Source: an uncultured Christensenella sp.
Lineage (GTDB): Bacteria > Bacillota > Clostridia > Christensenellales > UBA1242
Length of the DNA: 64,000 nucleotides
Assembly (NCBI GenBank): GCA_910586385.1
Contig: CAJUGX010000003.1
Coordinates: 62,001-126,000 of the forward strand
Reading direction: 5' to 3'
Positions 39,891 to 49,232 of the stretch are shown piece by piece. The position numbers and the translations under genes were made by a program. The notes below the pieces were generated by a model. That model saw nothing but the letters and a program-made list of their open reading frames with translations, ran no database searches and was not told the origin of the DNA. Within the stretch, counting starts at the first letter, position 1; each line of letters opens with the position of its first letter.

Positions 39891-42800
39891 ATGAAAAAAA
39901 TTAAATCATTTTTTACACTTGGATTTTGTGCCATAATGATTTGTTCTGTGGTTGGTTGTCTTGCTGTTTTTGGCAAGAAAGAAAAATCACATGCTGAGGT
40001 TGTGGATGTTGTAACTTTTGAGCAACTGCAAGAAGCGATTTTAAGTGATGCTGAAAGCATTGTTATTGGAGGAGATATTGCTTTTTCTTCAACGCTTGAA
40101 ATCAGCAAAAATGTTGTGATTTCGTCAAATGGGAATTTCACTTTTGAAAGAGCAACGGGTTTTAGCAATTGTCTTATAAGCGTTAAGCCAGGTGCATCAC
40201 TTTCTATTGAGACGAAAGCTGAGACAAGCATCACTTTTGACGGGAAAAACGTTCTTGGTGAAAACTCTGTCATTTACAATGAGGGGATGCTTACTCTTGG
40301 TGAAAATGTCACAATCAAAAATTTCCTTGTTGAATTTGCCAAAGGTGTTGCTGTATACAATGGTGGAACATTCAATTTGAAGGGTGCCGAAATCATCAAC
40401 AACACACATGATGGAATTACCACGATTATTGGTGGCGGGCCTTTGGATGAAGAGGGAAATCCTACTGATATCAAACCAGGAAATGGGATTGTTTATTGTT
40501 ATAAAGACTCAATTTTCAATTTTGAGAGCGGAAAAGTATCAAACAACACTTCTGTTCAATCAGGTACAATTTATGTACACGATGGCACACAGCTCAAAAT
40601 GAGTGGCGGAGAAGTTTGCAATAACGTAGTCTATGGAAAAACTGCTGATGGCGCAAATACTGACAATCGTGTTGGCGGAGGATTTTATATCAAGGCTGCA
40701 AATGCAGAATTTACCGGCGGACTGATCAGCGGAAACTCTGCTGTTGATGGTGGTGGCGTTCAATGTACAGATGAGGCTGTTGCAGTGTTTGACGGTGTTG
40801 AAATTTCAAACAACACAGCAACAGGAAGCAAAGCAAAGAAAAATGGTGGCGGCGGCTTGTGCATCAAGTCAAACGCCAAAGTGACTTTGAAATCTGTGAA
40901 AATCAGTGGAAACACTTCGGCCTATGGCGGAGGTATTGCTTGCTTTGGTCATGCAGAGCTTATCATTGACGGAGCTGAAATCTCAGGCAACTTTGCAAGT
41001 GCTCAAGGTGCTGGTGTATACGACATTTCCGACAAAGAGATTGTTATAAAATCAGGAAAACTCAGTGGCAACAAAACTTCTGAAACAACAGACGCTCTCA
41101 AAGGTGGCGCATTGTATTTGGAAAGTGGCGCAAAACTGGCTATTGAGGGAGGAGAGATTTTTTCAAATACTGCCAACAATGGCGCAGGCGTGTTTCTTAA
41201 CAGTGCCAGCATGACAATGACTGGAGGTGTGATTTCTTCAAATGTTTCGGGAACTCATGGTGGAGCAGCTTATGTAAATGGCACATCTTCTGTGAAAATA
41301 GGAGGAGGAACAATTTCTTCCAACAAAGCAAAGACAAACGGCGGAGCAATATTCATGAACAATATTGCAAGTTCACTTGTTATGGATGATGGTCAGATTG
41401 TGGGAAACAGTTCAACAAATGGTGGAGCTATTGCCCATAAGGGGGTTGTAACTATCAATGGTGGAACAATAACTGGAAACAATGCAACAAAACTTGGCGG
41501 TGGGATCTATCTAAACAATTCGGGCAGCCTGACTGTAAATGGTGGAACATTTGCCAATACATCGAAAACTGGCGGCGACGATCTTCATATTATTGCTGGG
41601 TTGACAGCCACACTCCTTGGGGGAACATTTACAAATATTGAAAATGCTGTGGGTGTTGTTGAACTTGGTGATGATGTAGTTGTTTCTGGCAACATCAAGG
41701 CCACAAGTGCGACAAGCAGTATAAAACTGCTCAACGAACTTAGCAATCCAATCAATATTGAGATATCAGGCTCTACTCCAAGCAATTTCCTCAAGTTTGA
41801 TATGAACAATCCATATTGCAATGCTTATAGGGCAATTTCAAACATCAATCTCACAGATTCAACAAAAACATTATATGTCGGTGAATCAGAAATATTGGTG
41901 GGTTCTGCAGGAAACAAAATTGAGGTTGTTGCAGACAAGGTTGTTGTTCAAGTTCAAAAATCTGCAGTTGGCGGACAAACTGTAGAGTTCAAAGTTGATC
42001 CAAATTATGTGATTTCAAATCTTTCTGTTGTTGACAATCTTGACAACGCCGTTGAGGTTACACAAAACGGGGACACATATTCATTTGTAATGCCAGCAGC
42101 AAGCGGAGTAAAAATTGACTACGGCTATGCCAAAGCAACATTGCCAATCACAGTTGATGAAGATATTGCAGAGTTTATTCAAATCGCAACTACGGGGCAA
42201 TTTATGGATACAATCAAAATTACTCTCAAAGAAGTTGTAGGAAAGAAACTCGAAAATCTTTATGTTGGAAATGGAACTTATAGTCAAAGAATTGATCTTT
42301 ATGATTCAGAATTTCTTATGTTTGCAGGAGCAACAATTTCTGGGACATTCATAGATTATTCAGATGCATTGGAAACTCTCCCAGGGACAGTTATCTTTGT
42401 CGAAAATGAAACCGAACTTCTTGAAGCTCTCAAGACAGACGGAGCAATCATTGCTTTGATGCAAGACATAGTTTTGACAAACACACTTGAAATCCCAGTT
42501 GGAACATACACCATTGTTTCTGTCAACGGCAGTGCACTCTTCAGAGGAGCAAACTTGAAAGGAAACATGATTCATGTAAATTGGAGAACGACCTTAAACC
42601 TTGGGCATGAAGATGTCAGAAACGTTCTTTATATCGACGGAAGAAATCAGTCGGATACAACAGGTTCTTTAATCTTTGTTGAAGATTGTGGGGTTGTCAA
42701 TATGTATGAAGGGACAGTCCTTCGAAACAACAGACTCCTTACCACAAGCACAAACTATGCAGATGCGGGCAAGGGAAACAAACTTGCAGGTGGTGCTGGG

Positions 42801-43832
42801 GTTTACAACTATAACGGAATCTTCAACATGTACGGTGGAAAGATTACTGGAAACTACAGCACGTCATATGGCGCTGGTGTATACAACTTTGGTAGATTCA
42901 ATTTCTATGGTGGGTCAATTGATGGCAACCAGACGACAATCTATGGCGGCGGTGTTTATAATCTTCGTATATTCTATCAAGATGGCGGTGACATTTTGAA
43001 CAACGTTGCTGGCAGTGATGGCGGTGGAATTTACAATGCAAAGAGTCTCTATAGCTACTATTACCTCATAAGCGGTAAGGTTTCTGGAAACAGCTGTTCA
43101 AGAAATGGTGCAGGCGTTTTCATCAATGCAAGTGGCGTCGCTTGGATCAAAGGCGGAGAGATTTCAAACAATACAACAAATGGCAATGGTGGCGGAATTG
43201 GAACGAAAGGGACTCTATATATGCTTGATGGAGTTATAAAATACAATGTCGCTACAAAAGTTGGTGGCGGTATCTACTCTTACTGTGACGGAGATGTTGA
43301 AAACTTTACATATATCAGAGGTGGAAGCCTTGTTGGCAATTCTGCCACACATGGTGGTGCAATTGCAATCAAAGGTGGACTTTTTGCAGAGATTAGTGGT
43401 GTGGAAATCACTGGCAATACTGCGAGCGTGCTTGGAAGTGGAATCTATACCTACGTTGAGGGTTATATAGTTCCTCCTAAGGTCGAGTTGAGAGATGTTT
43501 ACATTGCAAACAACACATCACCAGAAAGCTCACAAATCTGCATAAGTGATGGAGTCCTTGAGATTGGTTCAGGTGTTGAGGTTGTTGGAAAGATTTCAAC
43601 ACTTAAAGCCGCGACAAAAAATTCTGCTTATATTATTTTTGCTGATAATTTGGATTTTGAGCTTGAGATCAATCCATATAAATATGCAGATTATGAAAAT
43701 GAGCAGTACAATGTTTTGTCAGTTAAAGATGGCGTTGGTGCTTTGGAACTTTCAGAAAAGATTAAGTTGACAAACACACAATATGATGTAAAGGTTGTAA
43801 AAAACAATCTTTACATATACAAAGTGGCATAA
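39891..43832 (+). CDS. Large secreted right-handed beta-helix surface protein
   Basis: A 1313-residue exported protein. Residues 1-36 form a signal peptide (KK, hydrophobic core, SHAEV cleavage region); the Cys at 23 could be a lipobox but its context (VVGC) is only weakly suitable. Two blocks (about 40-640 and 850-1270) are built of short repeats of the Pmp/polymorphic-protein type, with recurring SGN, NNT and GGGIY/GGAI motifs, expected to form parallel beta-helices. Between them (about 690-760) lies an InlB-B-repeat-like segment. No LPXTG or S-layer motif is seen at the C-terminus. Likely adhesin or polysaccharide-binding protein. AAGGAAA precedes ATG. Cotranscribed with the PLD-like gene. 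Confidence 0.85.
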   Translation: MKKIKSFFTLGFCAIMICSVVGCLAVFGKKEKSHAEVVDVVTFEQLQEAILSDAESIVIGGDIAFSSTLEISKNVVISSNGNFTFERATGFSNCLISVKPGASLSIETKAETSITFDGKNVLGENSVIYNEGMLTLGENVTIKNFLVEFAKGVAVYNGGTFNLKGAEIINNTHDGITTIIGGGPLDEEGNPTDIKPGNGIVYCYKDSIFNFESGKVSNNTSVQSGTIYVHDGTQLKMSGGEVCNNVVYGKTADGANTDNRVGGGFYIKAANAEFTGGLISGNSAVDGGGVQCTDEAVAVFDGVEISNNTATGSKAKKNGGGGLCIKSNAKVTLKSVKISGNTSAYGGGIACFGHAELIIDGAEISGNFASAQGAGVYDISDKEIVIKSGKLSGNKTSETTDALKGGALYLESGAKLAIEGGEIFSNTANNGAGVFLNSASMTMTGGVISSNVSGTHGGAAYVNGTSSVKIGGGTISSNKAKTNGGAIFMNNIASSLVMDDGQIVGNSSTNGGAIAHKGVVTINGGTITGNNATKLGGGIYLNNSGSLTVNGGTFANTSKTGGDDLHIIAGLTATLLGGTFTNIENAVGVVELGDDVVVSGNIKATSATSSIKLLNELSNPINIEISGSTPSNFLKFDMNNPYCNAYRAISNINLTDSTKTLYVGESEILVGSAGNKIEVVADKVVVQVQKSAVGGQTVEFKVDPNYVISNLSVVDNLDNAVEVTQNGDTYSFVMPAASGVKIDYGYAKATLPITVDEDIAEFIQIATTGQFMDTIKITLKEVVGKKLENLYVGNGTYSQRIDLYDSEFLMFAGATISGTFIDYSDALETLPGTVIFVENETELLEALKTDGAIIALMQDIVLTNTLEIPVGTYTIVSVNGSALFRGANLKGNMIHVNWRTTLNLGHEDVRNVLYIDGRNQSDTTGSLIFVEDCGVVNMYEGTVLRNNRLLTTSTNYADAGKGNKLAGGAGVYNYNGIFNMYGGKITGNYSTSYGAGVYNFGRFNFYGGSIDGNQTTIYGGGVYNLRIFYQDGGDILNNVAGSDGGGIYNAKSLYSYYYLISGKVSGNSCSRNGAGVFINASGVAWIKGGEISNNTTNGNGGGIGTKGTLYMLDGVIKYNVATKVGGGIYSYCDGDVENFTYIRGGSLVGNSATHGGAIAIKGGLFAEISGVEITGNTASVLGSGIYTYVEGYIVPPKVELRDVYIANNTSPESSQICISDGVLEIGSGVEVVGKISTLKAATKNSAYIIFADNLDFELEINPYKYADYENEQYNVLSVKDGVGALELSEKIKLTNTQYDVKVVKNNLYIYKVA

Positions 43833-43845
43833 GGAGGGGAAACGA

Positions 43846-45231
43846 ATGAAAAACTGGTATGTTAGAATTGGATTTTCGATTATATCAATTATTGTCATTG
43901 TTGTGAGTATTGTTACATATTATGAAACATTTACACAAAGATCAACAATTGCCCTTGCCACAAAATTTGTCACCGTTGATGACCAAAATGTCAAGGTTGA
44001 AATCTATGGAAGAAACACTGGAGACAGAGACGGACACCCTGTTTTTGCTGTTTGTGAACTCGTAAACAAAAGCATAAATTACAAAAAGAAATATCCAAAT
44101 GAGGATGTAACTATTGATTATGCTATTTATCGTATGGAGACTGATACTGCTTGTTATTACAATCCTTCTTCAAGAAAATATGGAAAAACAACAACTTTGA
44201 AACGAAACTACACGGATGATTGTGAAAGAGTTGCTTACAGCTTTGTTAAGGCTGCAAAACAAGGAATCAAAGTCAGACTTATCTATCACAGAGATGAAGT
44301 GATAGAAGAGAATGCAACGCTGGAGTGGTTTCAATCATTCATGAATGATAAATGCAGTTTTGACAAAACAAAAAAAGTCTCAGATTTCTTAGAGGTCAGG
44401 AAGTGTAAGTGGAACATCGCTGAAACTATGTCAAACCAAATGCACAGCAAGTCACTTCTTGTCAGTGATTATATTGACTATGACGGAAAAGAGTATCACA
44501 ATGCAATAAATTCAATGACGGCAAATGTTGACAGATATGAGACTTCATATCGACCAACTTCAAAGAAGGATTGGACTCACTCAGGATATACGATTTCCAA
44601 TCATGAAAAAATCTATGAAGCATATATGAGATATTTTGACATGACTTTTGATTGTTATGAAAACAGATATGCTTTTGTTGATGAAGTGCTTAATGCGCAC
44701 AAAGAAAATCTGTTGAATTATAAGGACGAATACTTTGAGTGTTACTTCTTGCCAATGCCTCAAGTCTATACCAATGGTTATGATGTTGAAAACAACCCTT
44801 ATGCCAAATATATTGAAAAACTCAACACTACGCAAGGACAAATCAAGTGCTATATGAATATGTACAGTCTTGATTCAAACATTATGACAAACAAGATTGT
44901 TGGCAGAATTTATGATGCTTTCACAAACAATAAAACTGAAACAAACGACTGCGGTTTTATCATAAAGAAAGAAATTAAGGCGGGTGAACCAGAGTACGAT
45001 TGGCTCAAAGAGATAGGTTTCTTGAGCGTTGGTCCAAAAACTCACAGCAAAGACACGATGTTTTATTATGGCGACACTGACGAATATGTTGTAATCACTG
45101 GCAGCGCAAATCTTGGCTACAGTGGTTGGTTTGCAAAGTCAAACTATGCCATTGTGTTTAGAGAGAGCGGCGAAAATCATGAGATTTACGACGCCTTCCA
45201 CAAAATTTATTCAGGTGCAAACATAAAGTAG
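43846..45231 (+). CDS. Membrane-anchored phospholipase D-like protein
   Basis: A 461-residue protein with an N-terminal membrane anchor (about 8-25) and two HKD-type active-site motifs: MHSKSLLV at His200 and THSKDTMF at His400, each followed by Asp and Asn-containing strands (INSMTANVD; ITGSANLGYSGW). That pair defines the PLD superfamily (phospholipases, cardiolipin synthases, nucleases). The extracytoplasmic location suggests action on lipid or wall-linked phosphodiesters. Start 14 bases after the beta-helix gene, with AGGAGGGG upstream. Confidence 0.85.
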   Translation: MKNWYVRIGFSIISIIVIVVSIVTYYETFTQRSTIALATKFVTVDDQNVKVEIYGRNTGDRDGHPVFAVCELVNKSINYKKKYPNEDVTIDYAIYRMETDTACYYNPSSRKYGKTTTLKRNYTDDCERVAYSFVKAAKQGIKVRLIYHRDEVIEENATLEWFQSFMNDKCSFDKTKKVSDFLEVRKCKWNIAETMSNQMHSKSLLVSDYIDYDGKEYHNAINSMTANVDRYETSYRPTSKKDWTHSGYTISNHEKIYEAYMRYFDMTFDCYENRYAFVDEVLNAHKENLLNYKDEYFECYFLPMPQVYTNGYDVENNPYAKYIEKLNTTQGQIKCYMNMYSLDSNIMTNKIVGRIYDAFTNNKTETNDCGFIIKKEIKAGEPEYDWLKEIGFLSVGPKTHSKDTMFYYGDTDEYVVITGSANLGYSGWFAKSNYAIVFRESGENHEIYDAFHKIYSGANIK

Positions 45232-45241
45232 GAGGTGGGCG

Positions 45242-45955
45242 ATGAAAAAAGTTTTTAATTACGTTTTTAGAGACTGGAAAATTTCAGATTATGTCATTAG
45301 CGCACTTGCTTTGCTTTTAACAATCGCCTTAGTTATTGTTTCACAAGTTATAAAAAAGCCTGTTGAAGTCAGAGAAATTTTCTCTGCCCCACAGATTATT
45401 GCTGGACTGCTTCTTGTTTGGGGAATCATCTTCTGTTCAAAGGATACTATTCATGGCTATGTGATAGGGCTTGTGACAGTTTCATTTTTCAGTTATGGTC
45501 TTTATGTTTCTGAGTGCTATGGAAGTTTTATTTCAGCAATTTTGGTGCTTGCGTATTTGAGTTATAAGCTCGTTATGAAATGCCTGAAAAAAGAGTCAAC
45601 TTTTGTTGGTTTTGCAATATGGGATTTTTTGTTCCTCTTTGTTGGTGTGGCAGCTTGTGCTTATCCAACCTATATGCTTATGGATGCGATTTTCACAAGC
45701 AATTTGATAACAGAAACACTTGTTGTACTATCCACACTTGCATTTATCTATCTATCAATCAAAGGGATTGGATATTACAAATTTGTGCTTCTTGCGATGG
45801 CAATTCTGTCAGTGATCTCATTGGCATCTGTATTCTTCCAAGTGATGTTGGAAGGCGCTGGACTTGCCATTGGGCTTATAAGCATAAGCATATACTACAT
45901 TGTTGAATGCATCAAACTTTTTATCAAAAAGAAAGAAGAAAAAAAGATTGACTAA
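45242..45955 (+). CDS. Polytopic membrane protein, weakly PnuC-like
   Basis: A 237-residue protein with seven or eight hydrophobic helices and a lysine-rich end (KKKEEKKID). The pattern around residues 55-110 (a GLLLVWGIIFCSK strand, then GYVIGLVTVSFFSYGLYVSECYG) recalls the PnuC nicotinamide riboside transporter family, but the conserved NAD-precursor-binding Trp/Asn residues are not clear, so I rate this as a possibility only. Third gene of the surface operon, ten bases after the PLD-like gene, AGGAGG upstream. Confidence 0.7.
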   Translation: MKKVFNYVFRDWKISDYVISALALLLTIALVIVSQVIKKPVEVREIFSAPQIIAGLLLVWGIIFCSKDTIHGYVIGLVTVSFFSYGLYVSECYGSFISAILVLAYLSYKLVMKCLKKESTFVGFAIWDFLFLFVGVAACAYPTYMLMDAIFTSNLITETLVVLSTLAFIYLSIKGIGYYKFVLLAMAILSVISLASVFFQVMLEGAGLAIGLISISIYYIVECIKLFIKKKEEKKID

Positions 45956-45970
45956 AGTCAATCTTTTTTT
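45943..45970. terminator. Bidirectional terminator after the surface operon
   Basis: AAAGATTGACT / AGTCAATCTTT, perfect 11-bp stem, two-base loop and T run on both strands; contains the stop codon of the last gene. Confidence 0.85.
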
Positions 45971-46036
45971 GTTACAAATATATAAATGCATCAAAGTGAA
46001 TTGGGGTTTGGAAGAAACTTCTATAAAGCGAAAAGA

Positions 46037-47230
46037 TTATTTAATGTCTATTGGTTTGAAAACTTTGTAAATGAGAGAGACATACAACGGATCGAAGAGG
46101 TCTGAGTTGTCAAAAGTGACAAAACAGGTTGTGCTCTTGTTGTTTTTGCCAGCCATGACAAGTGAACCGAGATCTTTGATGATTGATGAAGCAATTTCTG
46201 TGTGACCCATAAAACATTTTTGCTCTGTTTTCAAAGAGTAATCAACCATATTGAGCAAGGTGACAGGATCTTGAACAAAGACAGCAACGCTCTTTCCAAC
46301 TTCTTGTTGTCTTCTCAAAAATTCATTGACAGAAAAAAGTGTTGTATATGGCTCTAGTGTTTTTTCATTGTATTTGAACAAGATTTGACTGTCAAAACCA
46401 ATTGATTGTATGTCGAGAAGGTCTTCATCTGGCACATTTGGGATGATTGCAATGGTGATGATTGAGTTGTGCTTGAGTGATGAGACAAGTTTTGAAATTT
46501 CATCCTTCTTATCTGAAAATTTTGTCAAATCATTGATTCTATAACGATTGCCAAGTGTGAGATTGCTGCCTAGAGCAGAGATTGTTTGGTATGGATTGCA
46601 CTTTTCATAAGGGTGGGCTGTCTTTGTGTACGTTTTTGTATCTTCAAAATTGATTTTTTCAATGTTTTTGAGGATATATTCATTGTTGTTGTTCATCACA
46701 ACGGCAGTTCCTTCAACAAAATCGAATGGGGTGAGGTTTTCTGCAAGTTCTTTCCCAACCAAAACATATTTGAAGTTGTATTGATTATAGAAAAACAAGT
46801 CGCCATTTCCATTTTTATTTAAGATGCCTTTTGCTTTGATTGGAAAAAGTTGTTTTTCAATTACATCTTGCTCCAGTTGCTTAAAAATGATGTTTTTTTG
46901 CAAGTGAGCGTTTCCAAGCGATTTGTTTTGATTTGTGCTGTATTGTTTTCCTGTCACACTTGACAATTCTTCCAAAATCCCTTGGATGCTTGACAATTCT
47001 TTGTGTGGTCTGCCTTGCCTGAGAGGGAGTGGGCGAAGTTCTTCGCCAGAAATAATTTTGTCCATAATAATTCTGATATGTTCGTCTCTTTTGAGGGTGG
47101 TAGGAGAGTTGTCGCCAAACACTCTTGCAAGAGCACGGAGTTCATAAATGCCAAGACCTTCAATAATTGTCAGACAGTCTCGTTGGCTCTTTGTCAAATT
47201 ATTAAATTCGTAATTTGGTTTTTTTGACAT
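46037..47230 (-). CDS. Rho-like protein lacking the ATPase P-loop
   Basis: A 397-residue protein with the Rho N-terminal module (GLGIYELRALARVFG, about 25-60) and a following cold-shock-like RNA-binding region (GILNKNGNGDLFF). The C-terminal half aligns by pattern with the Rho motor: IIPNVPDEDLLDIQ parallels the IDERPEEVTDMQ segment and VGKSVAVFVQDPVTLLN the Walker B HGKDVVILLDSITRLA segment. The glycine-rich Walker A and catalytic residues are missing. It is likely an RNA-binding Rho paralogue without helicase activity, perhaps a regulator of Rho. AAGGAGA before ATG. Confidence 0.7.
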   Translation of the reverse strand: MSKKPNYEFNNLTKSQRDCLTIIEGLGIYELRALARVFGDNSPTTLKRDEHIRIIMDKIISGEELRPLPLRQGRPHKELSSIQGILEELSSVTGKQYSTNQNKSLGNAHLQKNIIFKQLEQDVIEKQLFPIKAKGILNKNGNGDLFFYNQYNFKYVLVGKELAENLTPFDFVEGTAVVMNNNNEYILKNIEKINFEDTKTYTKTAHPYEKCNPYQTISALGSNLTLGNRYRINDLTKFSDKKDEISKLVSSLKHNSIITIAIIPNVPDEDLLDIQSIGFDSQILFKYNEKTLEPYTTLFSVNEFLRRQQEVGKSVAVFVQDPVTLLNMVDYSLKTEQKCFMGHTEIASSIIKDLGSLVMAGKNNKSTTCFVTFDNSDLFDPLYVSLIYKVFKPIDIK

Positions 47231-47276
47231 TTTCTTCTCCTTTTCTCAGCAATCTTTTTGCGTCACTTTTTATTGA

Positions 47277-47305
47277 ATTATACCATAATTCGACACTTTA
47301 CACAA
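47277..47305 (-). promoter_or_regulatory. Sigma-A promoter of the Rho-like gene
   Basis: On the minus strand: TTGTGT (47305-47300), 17-base spacer and perfect TATAAT (47282-47277), 46 bases before the start. The CACATAATACACAAT motif lies about 35 bases upstream of the -35 box. Confidence 0.65.
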
Positions 47306-47336
47306 CAATTTTTTATAAATTTTTACAAAACTGCCC

Positions 47337-47351
47337 ATTGTGTATTATGTG
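47337..47351 (-). repeat. CACATAATACACAAT motif upstream of the Rho-like gene
   Basis: Reverse-strand copy of the intergenic motif also found before rbgA; positioned like an upstream activator site. Confidence 0.3.
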
Positions 47352-47385
47352 AGATATACTACGCTATATTTTGAGTAGTATGCAA

Positions 47386-48114
47386 TTATTCAAGGATTAA
47401 ACCACCATCAACGCAGACAGTTTGTCCAGTGATAAATGATGATTCATCTCCACTTAAGAAACAAATGGCATTTGCCACATCTGTGCATGCTCCAAGACGT
47501 TTGAGCGGTGTCATCATGGCGATTTCTTCTTTGTCTTCAGCATCTAGATTGTTGTTCATTTTTGTGTCAATAAATCCTGGTGCAACGACGTTTATTCTTA
47601 TGTTGAGATTGCCAAGTTCGCTTGAAAGGGATTTGCAAAGTCCCGTCATAGCACTCTTTGTTGAGGCGTAAACACTTTCACATGAGCAACCATTTTTTTC
47701 TACGAATGAACCCACCAAAACAATGCTCGAATTGCCTTTGTTTGCAGTGATTTTGGCAAACTCTCTTACACACTTGATGGCAGATTTGATGTTTACTTCA
47801 AACAATTTGTCAATTTCATCATTGTTTACATCAAGAATAAGTGCTCTTTTTTGGGCGATTCCTGCACAATATACAAGAGTGTCGAATGTCTTGAAATCAT
47901 CTTGCACAAGTGAGAAAAACTCTTCAACTTCGTCTTCAAGGGTGTTGAGGTTGAGTCTGTATGACTTGACATCGACGTCTTTGAATTCTGCAATGTCAAT
48001 TTCTGTTGAATTGTAAGTCAAAGCGAGGTTGTAGCCTTTATTTGCAAGTTGCTTTGCTGTTTCAAGACCGATTTCGCTTGATGCACCGATGACTATTGCG
48101 GTTTTTCTTATCAT
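47386..48114 (-). CDS. Short-chain dehydrogenase/reductase, FabG-like
   Basis: A 242-residue classical SDR. The cofactor motif is IVIGASSEIGLETA (a variant of TGxxxGIG), followed by YCAGIAQ (NAG-type), catalytic Ser in VGSF, YASTKSA (Tyr and Lys) and VAPGFIDTKM. It resembles beta-ketoacyl-ACP reductases, but isolation from fab genes leaves the substrate open. AAGGAGA precedes ATG on the minus strand. It sits downstream of degV with a terminator between. Confidence 0.88.
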   Translation of the reverse strand: MIRKTAIVIGASSEIGLETAKQLANKGYNLALTYNSTEIDIAEFKDVDVKSYRLNLNTLEDEVEEFFSLVQDDFKTFDTLVYCAGIAQKRALILDVNNDEIDKLFEVNIKSAIKCVREFAKITANKGNSSIVLVGSFVEKNGCSCESVYASTKSAMTGLCKSLSSELGNLNIRINVVAPGFIDTKMNNNLDAEDKEEIAMMTPLKRLGACTDVANAICFLSGDESSFITGQTVCVDGGLILE

Positions 48115-48133
48115 AATTTTCTCCTTTCAATAT

Positions 48134-48162
48134 AAAAAGCCCGCTTGTGTGAGGGGCTTTTT
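48134..48162 (-). terminator. Intrinsic terminator of degV
   Basis: AAAAAGCCC / GGGCTTTTT, 9-bp stem with an 11-base loop, T run on the minus strand, between degV and the SDR gene. Confidence 0.8.
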
Positions 48163-48172
48163 CGTTTTATTG

Positions 48173-49024
48173 TTAATCAGCTGGTTGTGCTGTCCAAGCA
48201 AATCCGACTGCTGGACCTGCATATGTGCCAACAACCGGACCAACTTCTCCTTCAAGAATTTCGATTTTTGATTTGTCAAACTTTGTTTCAATCATATTGT
48301 AAGCAATCTTTTTGAATGCTTCAAATTCTGCTTTTGCTTTTGCAAGGCACAAAACAAACAATCTGTTGATTTTTTCCGGGATAAGAGCAAACATGTCTTT
48401 GATTGCCTTTTGCATTCCGAAAGACTTCTTGTTTGAAAGTTCGTTTTTGTTGCAGATTACAATTGGTTTGATTTGAAGAAGAGAACCGATTGTGGCGGTC
48501 ACTTTTCCAATTCTTCCACCTTTGTAGATATATTCAAGGGTGTCAGGCACGAAAACGATTGCACTTTTCTCAACGCATTTTTCAAGGTGTTCGACAATCT
48601 CAGCGATTGTTTTGCCTTCATTTCGATAGTTTACCGCTTCTCTGATGTAGCCATAGATTGTTTGGGCGAGTCCTTGGCTGTCAAAAATGGTCACTTTGCT
48701 TGGGTCATTGCATTGGTCTTTTGCAAGGTTTGCAACGCTGAATGTACCAGAGAAATTCGAACCTATTGTAAACACCAAAACTTCATCACCATTTGCGATT
48801 GCCTTGTTGTATTCTTCTGTGTAGAGTTCGAGTGATGGTTGGCTTGTTTTTGGGAAGATTTTGTTTGTTGTAAATTCTTTGAAAAACTCTTCAAATGTGC
48901 CAGGGAAACCTTCTTCACATTCTTGATCGTTAAGCAAAAATCTAAGTGGCACGACTGTTATGTCGTTTGCTTCTGCATATTCTTTGTCAACATACGCTGT
49001 GCTGTCAGTGATAATTTTTATCAT
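48173..49024 (-). CDS. DegV family fatty-acid-binding protein (FakB-type)
   Basis: A 283-residue DegV/FakB protein; this family binds a fatty acid and presents it to the kinase FakA. Motifs: IKIITDSTAYV at the start, TSQPS near residue 60, IGSNFSGT, and LEYIYKGGRIGK. Start at 49024 follows TGGAGG on the minus strand; an ATG at 49066 lies upstream of this site. Single-gene unit with its own promoter. A full FakA gene is not seen in the window. Confidence 0.92.
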   Translation of the reverse strand: MIKIITDSTAYVDKEYAEANDITVVPLRFLLNDQECEEGFPGTFEEFFKEFTTNKIFPKTSQPSLELYTEEYNKAIANGDEVLVFTIGSNFSGTFSVANLAKDQCNDPSKVTIFDSQGLAQTIYGYIREAVNYRNEGKTIAEIVEHLEKCVEKSAIVFVPDTLEYIYKGGRIGKVTATIGSLLQIKPIVICNKNELSNKKSFGMQKAIKDMFALIPEKINRLFVLCLAKAKAEFEAFKKIAYNMIETKFDKSKIEILEGEVGPVVGTYAGPAVGFAWTAQPAD

Positions 49025-49070
49025 AAAAAAACCTCCAATATTGGTCACAATGTCAATCTTAGTCAAAAGT

Positions 49071-49098
49071 ATTCTATCATATCATTGCAACTTTTCAA
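49071..49098 (-). promoter_or_regulatory. Sigma-A promoter of degV
   Basis: On the minus strand: TTGAAA (49098-49093), 16-base spacer and TAGAAT (49076-49071). Confidence 0.6.
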
Positions 49099-49174
49099 AA
49101 CTTTTTTGAAATGTTTTTGTGCTATTTTGAAAAATTTGTTGATATGTCAACTTGACTTTCGTCTTGCTTTTCGT

Positions 49175-49203
49175 TTGACTTTATATTTGTTGTATGCTAT
49201 ATT
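49175..49203 (+). promoter_or_regulatory. Sigma-A promoter of lysS
   Basis: TTGACT, 17-base spacer ending TATGC and TATATT, 30 bases before ATG 49233. The leader is too short for a T-box. Confidence 0.7.
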
Positions 49204-49232
49204 TTATAAATATATAACACTTCGGAGGTATT

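Noticed and set aside
40600..43500. Repeated short motifs that could be mistaken for a CRISPR or satellite array
   Set aside because: They are degenerate coding repeats (GGG, SGN, NNT) of the beta-helix protein, without constant repeat length or identical units.
49204..49232. T-box or riboswitch for lysS
   Set aside because: The leader after the promoter is only about 23 bases.
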